Positions 1 through 5,541 of a stretch of 9,465 bases of DNA are shown piece by piece (position 1 is the first letter of the stretch; each line of letters opens with the position of its first letter). The notes beneath the pieces are model-generated. The model saw only the letters and a list, made by a program, of their open reading frames with translations. It made no database searches and was not told where the DNA came from. A program made the position numbers and the translations under genes. Source of the stretch: Candidatus Bathycorpusculum fermentans (GTDB lineage Archaea > Thermoproteota > Bathyarchaeia > Bathyarchaeales > Bathycorpusculaceae); assembly GCA_009787175.1 (NCBI GenBank), contig WRGM01000117.1:1-9465 (forward strand), in the 5' to 3' direction.

Positions 1-22
1 CACCTTTACAACTTTTGACACC

Positions 23-30
23 ATATAAAT
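23..30 (+). promoter_or_regulatory. Archaeal TATA box for ardA
   Basis: The octamer ATATAAAT lies about 57 bases before the ardA start codon at 83. Archaeal transcription usually begins about 25 bases after the TATA centre, which would put the start near 50-55 and give a short leader of about 30 bases. No clear B-recognition element or Shine-Dalgarno site is visible. The call rests on sequence and spacing only. Confidence 0.5.
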
Positions 31-82
31 ACTAACCTGATTAAAAACAACCAACCACTCACACATTAAAATACTTTATGAC

Positions 83-736
83 ATGACCCAAACAATCAAC
101 CCCCAAATCAGAGTCTATGTTGCCAATCTTGGCAGATATAACGAGGGGAAACTCATGGGCGACTGGCTCAACCTTCCTATATCAAATAGTGAAATCGATG
201 CTTTCCTAAAAACCAAAGTTGGACTAAACAAACAATACGAAGAACTTGCAATACATGACTGTGAATCGGACTTTAATCTCTGCGAATATGAAAACCTCTA
301 TGACCTTAACGTATTGGCTGTAAAGCTTGAACAAATGAGTGAAGCCGAAAAAACTTTAGCTGCCGCATATTGCAGTGCAAACGGTCTAAAAGACATTTCC
401 AGTGTCCTAAACGTGTGTGAGCAAATCAATGACCTATCATATGTAGAGTTGGATGCGGACTCTTGGGGAAGTAAAGAAGAAAAACTCGGCTATGCCCTAA
501 TAGATAATGACAATTCGGATCTTAAAGCAACTTTGGAGCAATGCAAATTAGGAGACGGTGTGAGTGCATATACGTACTTTGACTTTGAAGCCTATGGCTG
601 TGATGTAGCACTTAACTATGGATACTTTGCTAGCGATGAGCTCTTTATAGTTTCCAACTCGGATATCGATCCTAAACTCTACACAATACAGGAGTTAAAA
701 GAGACATTAAACAATCCCCGCTTAGAGGCGACCTAA
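83..736 (+). CDS. ardA: ArdA-like antirestriction protein
   Basis: ArdA proteins are acidic DNA mimics that bind and inhibit type I restriction-modification enzymes, protecting incoming mobile DNA. The N-terminal hallmark is clear: RVYVANLGRYNEGKLMGDWL (residues 10-29), then YEELAIHDCE (52-61) and EYENLYDLN (69-77). The C-terminal hallmark YFDFEAYGCDVA also matches the usual YFDYEAYGRD block. The protein is rich in Asp and Glu throughout, as expected for a DNA mimic. At 217 aa it is longer than the roughly 165-170 aa of classical ArdA; the extra length is a C-terminal tail after the EAYG block plus small insertions. ATG 83 is chosen because the nearby ATG at 79 stops after two codons. The leader is short and has no Shine-Dalgarno site. 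The gene stands alone behind its own TATA box and fits a conjugative element whose transfer genes follow downstream. Confidence 0.9.
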   Translation: MTQTINPQIRVYVANLGRYNEGKLMGDWLNLPISNSEIDAFLKTKVGLNKQYEELAIHDCESDFNLCEYENLYDLNVLAVKLEQMSEAEKTLAAAYCSANGLKDISSVLNVCEQINDLSYVELDADSWGSKEEKLGYALIDNDNSDLKATLEQCKLGDGVSAYTYFDFEAYGCDVALNYGYFASDELFIVSNSDIDPKLYTIQELKETLNNPRLEAT

Positions 737-807
737 CAGGCTTTCCTAAAAACAACGACAAATTCCCCTCAAAACCCGTTTGCAAATACGCCATAAAAAA
801 TGGTGCG

Positions 808-827
808 TTGTAAGCGGACTTACTTTC
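808..827. repeat. Palindromic repeat copy 1 (GTAAG-N4-CTTAC)
   Basis: The perfect 5-bp arms GTAAG and CTTAC (810-814 and 819-823) are separated by CGGA. With flanks the unit reads TTGTAAGCGGACTTACT. It lies 9 bases upstream of the TATA-like sequence at 832-839, a position typical for an archaeal operator. A second copy differing by one base in the core lies at 878-891. Confidence 0.5.
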
Positions 828-831
828 CCCC

Positions 832-839
832 TCTATATA
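832..839 (+). promoter_or_regulatory. Possible TATA box between the two palindromes
   Basis: The sequence CTATATAATAAT lies between the two palindromes. If used on the plus strand it would start transcription near 860 and serve the transfer operon beginning around 1123, with a long leader of about 260 bases. The T-tract at 854-861 falls close to the predicted start, so the same segment could instead end ardA transcription. Low confidence. Confidence 0.3.
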
Positions 840-875
840 ATAATCTTTTATTATTTTTTTTAACTGTCAATGTTT

Positions 876-895
876 TTGTAAGCAGACTTACTCTG
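876..895. repeat. Palindromic repeat copy 2 (GTAAG-N4-CTTAC)
   Basis: The arms GTAAG and CTTAC (878-882 and 887-891) flank CAGA. The unit TTGTAAGCAGACTTACT repeats copy 1 with a single G-to-A change. The two copies are 68 bp apart centre to centre, in direct orientation, and bracket the TATA-like box. This fits a dimeric regulator binding at two sites, though no regulator gene is adjacent. Confidence 0.5.
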
Positions 896-1122
896 CGTGT
901 AGACGCACTTTTGAAGGTGGGCTGGCTGTTTTGGAGTAGACTTCGCCTAATTGTTGTGTTGGTTGTAAACGTAGGTTTGTTGTTTGCTGTTTTTTTTGGG
1001 TTTTTAAATTTCTGCGTATAGGGGTTGTAATGTTAGTATGTCTGGTATTATAGTTGGTAGTTTCAGTGAGCGGTCTTGTTGTTGTTTTGGTTTGTTAAGT
1101 GTGTTTATGGGTGGTGGGTTGT

Positions 1123-1785
1123 TTGTCTGAGTTAGTGACGACGCTTTGGTTTGAGAATGTTGGTTTTCTTAATGAGCAGATGCTTGATACGCCTGTGGGC
1201 AGGTTTTCTATTCGTCAGATGGGCATCTTTTTGATTTTTGGGTTGTTAGCTTGGGTGGCTTCTCTTGCTTTTGGGGATTTGGTGTTAAAAATTGTGGTGG
1301 CTGGTGGCATATTTTTTACTGGAGCCGCTCTCTTCACAAGAAAAATTAAAACTGTTGCCCCTGAAGCCCACCTGCTCTATTTTATCAAAAAATTCTTACA
1401 GACAACAGCAATAACAAAACAAAAACTCTCCCTTCCAACTAAGGGTAAGCCGTCTATGGAGCAAGTTTCCAAATCTATGCTTCTCTACGCAACCTTGGGC
1501 GCACCTGTAAAAGTAGTGGGTGTTCTCAAGGATTTCTCAGGAAAAATTCTATCAGGCAAAAATTTCAAAGTAAACGTAAACAGCACCACCCACTCAAACG
1601 GCACAACCGATCAAGAAGGCTACTTTTGCACTTATTTCACACCTGATCACCCCGGACGTTTTCAAATAGACATTCAACCCGAAGACCACCCAGACATCAT
1701 CCAACAAATAACCATACAAGTCAACCCCCAAAAAACAAACAAAGAAGAAGAGGTAACTCAAAATGCACAAAAAACTATTGCTTAA
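1123..1785 (+). CDS. PrgI/VirB3-like conjugation membrane protein with C-terminal beta-sandwich-like domain
   Basis: This is probably an inner-membrane component of a type IV secretion/conjugation channel, the partner of the VirB4 ATPase encoded next. The N-terminal part carries a short motif (DTPVGRFSIRQMGIFLIFG) followed by two closely spaced hydrophobic segments (around LIFGLLAWVASLAF and LKIVVAGGIFFTGAALF), ending in basic RKIK. That is the arrangement of PrgI/VirB3-type proteins. A linker of about 55 residues leads to a domain of roughly 90 residues (GAPVKVVGVLKDFSG... to QQITIQVNP) resembling carboxypeptidase-regulatory or Ig-like folds, with the typical TDQEGYF turn and F.PDHPGRF strand. 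I prefer TTG 1123 because the conserved-looking part begins there and GGTGG lies 8 bases upstream; in-frame GTG codons at 1099, 1111 and 1114 are alternatives. The gene overlaps virB4 by 23 bases, so the two are probably co-translated. The coding strand flips from G+T-rich to A+C-rich near 1325. Confidence 0.6.
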   Translation: MSELVTTLWFENVGFLNEQMLDTPVGRFSIRQMGIFLIFGLLAWVASLAFGDLVLKIVVAGGIFFTGAALFTRKIKTVAPEAHLLYFIKKFLQTTAITKQKLSLPTKGKPSMEQVSKSMLLYATLGAPVKVVGVLKDFSGKILSGKNFKVNVNSTTHSNGTTDQEGYFCTYFTPDHPGRFQIDIQPEDHPDIIQQITIQVNPQKTNKEEEVTQNAQKTIA

Positions 1786-3229
1786 AGCTAAACTTAACCC
1801 ACAACCCCAACAGCTCGTTTGCGTCTATGAAGTGTTTCCTGTAAACTATGTCATGCTGCCTAAACAAAAGCGTCAAGAAACCCTTGGTCGCTTCCAACGT
1901 CTTCTAAACAGTTTGCCCTGCCAAGCCAAATTAACTGCTGTAAAAACCCAAAAAACCCTTGAAATAACTGAAAGCCAATTCACAACCACCTATTACCGCT
2001 TCTATATCCAAACCCCTGAACCCATAGACTGGCTAATAGAACAATGCGGCTTCAAACAACAACCCCTCGTTGAATTGCCAAAACCAAAAACCACCAAAAC
2101 CTTTCCAAAACACCTCCAACTTGAAAACAACAAACTCCAACGCACCTTTACAGTCTATCAGCTTCCCGGTAAGCTCTTGCCCGGATTTGTTAGTGAACTC
2201 TATGGTTTATGTGAAAAAGTGCTAATCGGGGTTAAGCCTCTGCCACCTGAGGTGGCTAGTACGCAGATGGGCAAATACTTACGCTTGCTCAAAAGTATCC
2301 TCTTAGCGGATCAATCCAAAGGGCGACTGCCTAAAGAGGAAATCAAGCTCAAACATGACATGGCCCAAGCCACCTACCAAGGCCTAATAACGGGTGGCAC
2401 AAGGCTGTTTGAGTTAAAAGTTAACCTCACCCTTGAGGCAGATAACCTTGAAGAGCTTAAAGTAAAAACTAAAAAACTTCGTGATACTCTGCAATCCCGA
2501 TTCATACGCCTTGACTGCCCAACATATTTCCAACAAGAACTCGCCAACGGTGCCATAGGCAAAAAACTGGTTGTTGACACCACCACGGCTAGCACGTTTT
2601 TTCCTTTTGTTTCGGCTGATTTAATTGAGAGTCCTGGTGGAATGTTTTTGGGTATAAATCAGTTGACAGGTGCGCCAGTGGTGTTTGACCCACACTTGCG
2701 CAGGAACCAAAACATAATCGTCATGGGCAAAAGTGGCAGCGGGAAAAGCTTCACCTCCAAAATCCTCTTAACTCGCCTGCTCCAAAAGTATCCTAACCTA
2801 GCCTATTACATAGTTGATCCTGAGAACGAGTACGGAAACGTTGGAAGGCTCTCGGGTGCAGATGTGTTAGATGTTACCACGGAGAAAAACTTGGGCTTAG
2901 ATCCTGTTCGAATTTTTAGTGACAATAACGACACTGCCACAGGCATACTTGCAGATCTGGCAGGCGTGGAGAGTAATCGAAACTACCAAGAACTACGCAG
3001 CCTCGTAAGCGCAAGTGAGGATCTTTTGGAAGTTTATCAAAATAGTCCACCTAATCTAAAAGACAAGCTTGAGACCTTCATCACAGGCCCCGACAGTTTC
3101 CTAACAATGGGTCAACCCCAAACGTTCTCACATCGCATGGTTTTTAATCTAAAGTGCGCTACATCGTCAGCTTGCCATGACGCAGAGGCGCAGTCTCACT
3201 TTCCAAGCCGCAAACGTCCTTGTCTTTAG
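1763..3229 (+). CDS. virB4: VirB4-type conjugation ATPase, N-terminal and Walker A part (frameshifted)
   Basis: VirB4 ATPases energise assembly and substrate transfer in type IV secretion systems at the cytoplasmic membrane. Residues 1-300 are the usual long N-terminal domain. FDPHLRRNQNIIVMGKSGSG runs into Walker A GKSGSGKS (322-329), followed by YYIVDPENEY (348-357), a block typical of VirB4/TraC/HerA ATPases. After FNLK at about 3154 the frame loses similarity and runs out through a cysteine- and histidine-rich tail to a stop at 3227-3229. The matching continuation, with Walker B, lies in the +1 frame from about 3153 onward. One extra base, or two missing, would rejoin them into a protein of about 636 aa, normal for the family. 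ATG 1763 has GAGGT 8 bases upstream and overlaps the preceding gene by 23 bases. The two fragments together can be called with confidence; whether the break is biological cannot be told here. Confidence 0.85.
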   Translation: MHKKLLLKAKLNPQPQQLVCVYEVFPVNYVMLPKQKRQETLGRFQRLLNSLPCQAKLTAVKTQKTLEITESQFTTTYYRFYIQTPEPIDWLIEQCGFKQQPLVELPKPKTTKTFPKHLQLENNKLQRTFTVYQLPGKLLPGFVSELYGLCEKVLIGVKPLPPEVASTQMGKYLRLLKSILLADQSKGRLPKEEIKLKHDMAQATYQGLITGGTRLFELKVNLTLEADNLEELKVKTKKLRDTLQSRFIRLDCPTYFQQELANGAIGKKLVVDTTTASTFFPFVSADLIESPGGMFLGINQLTGAPVVFDPHLRRNQNIIVMGKSGSGKSFTSKILLTRLLQKYPNLAYYIVDPENEYGNVGRLSGADVLDVTTEKNLGLDPVRIFSDNNDTATGILADLAGVESNRNYQELRSLVSASEDLLEVYQNSPPNLKDKLETFITGPDSFLTMGQPQTFSHRMVFNLKCATSSACHDAEAQSHFPSRKRPCL

Positions 3230-3674
3230 CAAGATCTGGCAGATGATCGATAACACCAAATTCCTACCCCTACACATCCCCAAAGTAGTGCTAATAGATG
3301 AACTCTGGCTCTACACTTCCCTGCCTGCCTCTGCAAGCTTTCTTGAAGGAGTATCAAGACGAGGCAGAAAAAGAAACGTCCTCCTTCTACTAAACTCCCA
3401 ACGCCTAGCAGATATTTTGGAAAATCAAGCAGGTAAAGCCGTCATTGAAAACTGTGCCACAAAAATAATGCTACGACAAGACGAATCCGCCATAAAACAG
3501 GCAGGACAAACAATTGGCCTATCAGTTGCAGAAATGGAGACGTTGTTGGAGTTAAATCAAGGTCAAGGCTTAATCACCGCAGGCGACATACATCTGCCAA
3601 TCGACTTTATAGCAACACAACAAGAGTACAACATATTTACAACTAAACCAACGGAGAGGAGCCCGCCAACTTGA
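3177..3674 (+). CDS. virB4: VirB4-type conjugation ATPase, C-terminal Walker B part (out of frame with the N-terminal part)
   Basis: This frame holds the C-terminal half of the same ATPase. Walker B is KVVLIDELWL (residues 36-45), followed by EGVSRRGRKRNVLLLLNSQR (57-76), the conserved arginine-rich helix and NSQ/TQ block of VirB4. CATKIMLRQDE (93-103) comes next and then a short tail. The family-like sequence starts upstream of the ATG at 3177: the same frame reads SALHRQLAMTQ from 3153, directly after a TAA at 3150-3152. The frameshift must therefore lie between 3153 and 3229. Without Walker A this piece cannot hydrolyse ATP alone, and no ribosome-binding site precedes 3177. It is best read as the tail of the virB4 gene, not an independent gene. 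No other transfer gene follows in the window. Confidence 0.8.
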   Translation: MTQRRSLTFQAANVLVFSKIWQMIDNTKFLPLHIPKVVLIDELWLYTSLPASASFLEGVSRRGRKRNVLLLLNSQRLADILENQAGKAVIENCATKIMLRQDESAIKQAGQTIGLSVAEMETLLELNQGQGLITAGDIHLPIDFIATQQEYNIFTTKPTERSPPT

Positions 3675-3700
3675 AGCTGTCCTCTGAATGTTTACATTTT

Positions 3701-3730
3701 TGGAGTAAGAAAGCTACGACTTTCCCTCCA
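3701..3730 (+). terminator. Stem-loop between virB4 and the methyltransferases
   Basis: TGGAG (3701-3705) pairs with CTCCA (3726-3730), and inside it GAAAG (3709-3713) pairs with CTTTC (3720-3724) around a 6-base loop. A separate small palindrome AATGT-TT-ACATT precedes it at 3688-3699. The hairpin sits in the 91-base gap between the virB4 stop and the methyltransferase start. It could be a terminator, an attenuator or an RNA processing site. No T-tract follows it, so termination is uncertain. Confidence 0.3.
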
Positions 3731-3753
3731 ACTATTGCCCTATTGTGCCAAAA

Positions 3754-3759
3754 GGAGGT
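3754..3759 (+). promoter_or_regulatory. Shine-Dalgarno site that sets the methyltransferase start
   Basis: GGAGGT ends 6 bases before GTG 3766, the ideal spacing. An upstream in-frame GTG at 3745 would place this site inside the coding sequence, so 3766 is the better start. Confidence 0.7.
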
Positions 3760-3765
3760 TTTTGC

Positions 3766-4545
3766 GTGACTCCCAACTGTACTGTTATTTTGGGTGATGC
3801 TTTGGAGGTGTTGCGCAGTTTTAAAGACGATACGTTTGGTGCCGTAATTACTGATCCACCCTACGCTAGTGGCGGTTTATATGCCAAAGAAAGACAGGCA
3901 CCTACATCGGTGAAATATACTTCAAAGAAAGCAAAAAATCCCCTACCCAACTTTGAGGGGGATAACAAAGACCAGTTAAGTTGGTTGTTATGGAGTACTG
4001 CTTGGTTAAGGGAGGCTAAACGGGTCTGCAAAAAAGGTGCGCCTATTTGTGTGTTCATAGATTTTTGGCAGCTGGATACTCTGAAGTGGGCTATGCAGTG
4101 GGCGGATTGGCTTGTGAAGGGGGTGGTGGTTTGGGATAAAACTGAGATGGTGCGCCCGCAACTGGGGCGGTTTCGCAGCCAATGCGAATTCATCTTGTGG
4201 GGCAGCAAAGGAGCCATGAGTTTAAGCCGAAAGATTCCAGTGCTAAAAGGCTGTTACCGTTATCCCACTTTGAACAAAGACAAATTACACCAAACCCAGA
4301 AGCCTCTGGAGTTAATGCGTGATATTGTAAAAATTTGTGAGCCAGACCAAACTATCTTAGATCCCTTTGCAGGTTCAGGAACAACTTTGGTAGCCGCCAA
4401 ACAGGAAGGGTATAGTGCAGTTGGAATTGAGGTAACCAAAGAATATGTCGCTGTTGCTCAAAAGCAGTTAGATGCCATAAACAGTCAAACCCTACTGCCA
4501 ACAACAGATTGGAGGCTACCGTGTGACTGGTCTTCGGGTGTGTGA
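3766..4545 (+). CDS. Site-specific DNA amino-methyltransferase (N6-adenine or N4-cytosine, beta class)
   Basis: This enzyme transfers a methyl group from S-adenosylmethionine to an exocyclic amino group of adenine or cytosine in DNA. Counting from GTG 3766 (259 aa), catalytic motif IV is TDPPY (29-33) near the N-terminus. The SAM-binding motif is DPFAGSGTT (199-207) near the C-terminus, preceded by HQTQKPLEL (175-183). Catalytic motif before SAM motif is the beta-class order. DPPY favours N6-adenine, but N4-cytosine cannot be excluded. The region between (about 60-160), with many Trp residues, probably holds the target recognition element. The gene overlaps the C5 methyltransferase by 23 bases, and the Shine-Dalgarno site of that gene lies inside this one, so they are co-translated. 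No restriction endonuclease is adjacent, so it is a solitary, probably protective, methyltransferase as on phages and plasmids. Confidence 0.88.
   Translation: MTPNCTVILGDALEVLRSFKDDTFGAVITDPPYASGGLYAKERQAPTSVKYTSKKAKNPLPNFEGDNKDQLSWLLWSTAWLREAKRVCKKGAPICVFIDFWQLDTLKWAMQWADWLVKGVVVWDKTEMVRPQLGRFRSQCEFILWGSKGAMSLSRKIPVLKGCYRYPTLNKDKLHQTQKPLELMRDIVKICEPDQTILDPFAGSGTTLVAAKQEGYSAVGIEVTKEYVAVAQKQLDAINSQTLLPTTDWRLPCDWSSGV
4511..4515 (+). promoter_or_regulatory. Shine-Dalgarno site inside the upstream methyltransferase gene
   Basis: GGAGG lies 7 bases before GTG 4523 and within the last 12 codons of the preceding methyltransferase. It supports GTG 4523 as the start of the C5 methyltransferase and points to translational coupling of the pair. 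Confidence 0.65.
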
Positions 4546-5263
4546 GCTCTTTGCAGGTATCGGGGGTTTTCGACTTGGGCTTGAAAAAGCCTCAGATCAG
4601 TTTCAAACAGTGTTTGCTAACGAGTTGGATAAGTGGGCCGCTTCAATCTACCGCCACCACTGGTCCGATGATTCCTTGTGTGAAGGAGACATCCGAAACG
4701 TCCAAGCCCAAGACCTTCACGACTTTGACATCTTGTGTGGAGGGTTTCCCTGTCAACCCTTTTCGACTGCTGGCAAGCGATCAGAATTCCGAGACCCACG
4801 TGGCACGCTCATTTATGAAATTATACGCATTGCAAAAGAAAAACAACCCCCGATGCTTCTTCTCGAAAACGTCCCTGGCTTGCTCAGTATTCAGCAGGGA
4901 AAAACGTTCCAAACGATCCTTGAGGCATTGGGGGAGTTGGGGTATATTTGTGAGTGGAAGGTTTTTAACAGCAAATTTTTCGGAGTGCCTCAATCCCGCC
5001 GCCGAGTGTTCATTGTCGCATATCTTGCTACCCTCAAATATGGTGGAGGAACGTTTTTTCCTATCGGAGACAGCAACGCAGTGGGTGTTAAATCGTGTCA
5101 AGGGCAAGTTTGCGGTACACTTACTGCAGGCTATGGAAACAGGCATGAAGGCGACACTTACTTGATTGTTGATTATCAGTTTGGAAAAACACGCCTATAC
5201 GCTGACACATCGCCCACCTTGACCGCACGTATGGGTACTGCTGGGGCAAGGGAACCATGTTAA
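4523..5263 (+). CDS. DNA (cytosine-5) methyltransferase, catalytic part (motifs I-VIII)
   Basis: C5 methyltransferases methylate cytosine in a short DNA target. Motif I FAGIGGFRLGLE (10-21) binds SAM. Motif IV GGFPCQPFS (73-81) contains catalytic Cys77. Motif VI is LLLENVPGL (112-120) and motif VIII is QSRRRVFIV (157-165). The segment up to SPTLTARMGTAG (230-241) is the target recognition domain and the lead-in to motif IX. The frame then ends at TAA 5261-5263, before motifs IX and X, which lie in another frame starting at 5257. Together the two give about 334 aa, the size of a compact family member such as M.HhaI. Either one base has been lost around 5240-5262, or the enzyme is naturally split like M.AquI. 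It follows the amino-methyltransferase with a 23-base overlap, and no cognate nuclease is visible. Confidence 0.9.
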   Translation: MTGLRVCELFAGIGGFRLGLEKASDQFQTVFANELDKWAASIYRHHWSDDSLCEGDIRNVQAQDLHDFDILCGGFPCQPFSTAGKRSEFRDPRGTLIYEIIRIAKEKQPPMLLLENVPGLLSIQQGKTFQTILEALGELGYICEWKVFNSKFFGVPQSRRRVFIVAYLATLKYGGGTFFPIGDSNAVGVKSCQGQVCGTLTAGYGNRHEGDTYLIVDYQFGKTRLYADTSPTLTARMGTAGAREPC

Positions 5264-5529
5264 CGACTTATACGGCAGATAAGCGGCTTAGAAAACTAAC
5301 CCCTCTAGAATGTGAACGACTGCAAAGCTTCCCAGACAACTGGACAAAATACGGCCTAACCGCTACAGGGGAGCAAATTGAAATCAGCAACACACAGCAA
5401 TACAAAACTGTGGGCAACGCCGTTACCACAAATGTCATAACTGAAATTGGCAAATTAATTCTTACCTTCTTTAAAGATTTACCCATACCGGACTTAGCTT
5501 CTCAAAAGAACATGGAAGAGCATCTTTAG
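5257..5529 (+). CDS. DNA (cytosine-5) methyltransferase, C-terminal part (motifs IX-X)
   Basis: This 90-codon frame supplies what the preceding frame lacks. Motif IX is LTPLECERLQSFPDNWT (14-30), and motif X is QQYKTVGNAV (47-56), which completes the SAM pocket in the folded enzyme. Its ATG overlaps the stop of the upstream frame (ATGTTAA, 7 bases). AAGGG lies 4 bases before the ATG and is only a weak ribosome-binding site. If produced separately, the two chains could associate, as known for the split enzymes M.AquI and M.EcoHK31I. If not, the methyltransferase is inactive unless the frameshift is an assembly error. The reading frame is well preserved on both sides of the break. Confidence 0.85.
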   Translation: MLTTYTADKRLRKLTPLECERLQSFPDNWTKYGLTATGEQIEISNTQQYKTVGNAVTTNVITEIGKLILTFFKDLPIPDLASQKNMEEHL

Positions 5530-5541
5530 GCGACTGATTTT

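Larger units (their letters stand above)
737..1122. other. Non-coding stretch between ardA and the transfer genes
   Basis: This is about 386 bases with no convincing gene. It holds an imperfect hairpin (ACGCCAT / ATGG-bulge-CGT arms, about 788-809), two near-identical palindromes (810-823 and 878-891), a TATA-like box (832-839), and two 8-base T-tracts (854-861 and 990-997) that could end transcription of ardA in archaeal fashion. From about 900 onward the plus strand becomes very rich in G and T. A 73-codon open frame at 800-1021 crosses the palindromes and the TATA box and encodes only the hydrophobic residues expected from T-rich DNA, so I do not call it a gene. Confidence 0.6.

Noticed and set aside
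800..1021. 73-codon open frame on the plus strand in the ardA-transfer gap
   Set aside because: It contains the two palindromes and the TATA-like box. Its product is only the Phe/Leu/Val-rich string expected from T-rich DNA, and it has no ribosome-binding site.
2374..2595. Minus-strand open frame inside virB4
   Set aside because: It lies opposite a clearly family-like VirB4 coding region, and its product is low in recognisable features.
3150..3229. Programmed +1 frameshift joining the two virB4 halves
   Set aside because: No recognisable slippery or stimulatory element lies near 3150-3180, and programmed shifting is not known for VirB4. A mutation or assembly indel is simpler.
3861..4217. 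Minus-strand open frame of 118 codons inside the amino-methyltransferase
   Set aside because: The plus-strand frame carries all methyltransferase motifs; the opposite frame shows no domain or ribosome-binding site.
4781..5146. Minus-strand open frame of 121 codons inside the C5 methyltransferase
   Set aside because: It is antisense to conserved methyltransferase motifs, with no start signal or domain.
4542..5165. 207-codon open frame in another plus-strand frame across the C5 methyltransferase
   Set aside because: Motifs I, IV, VI and VIII are all in the other frame. This one is Ser/Thr/Cys-rich and has no recognisable domain; it is a shadow.
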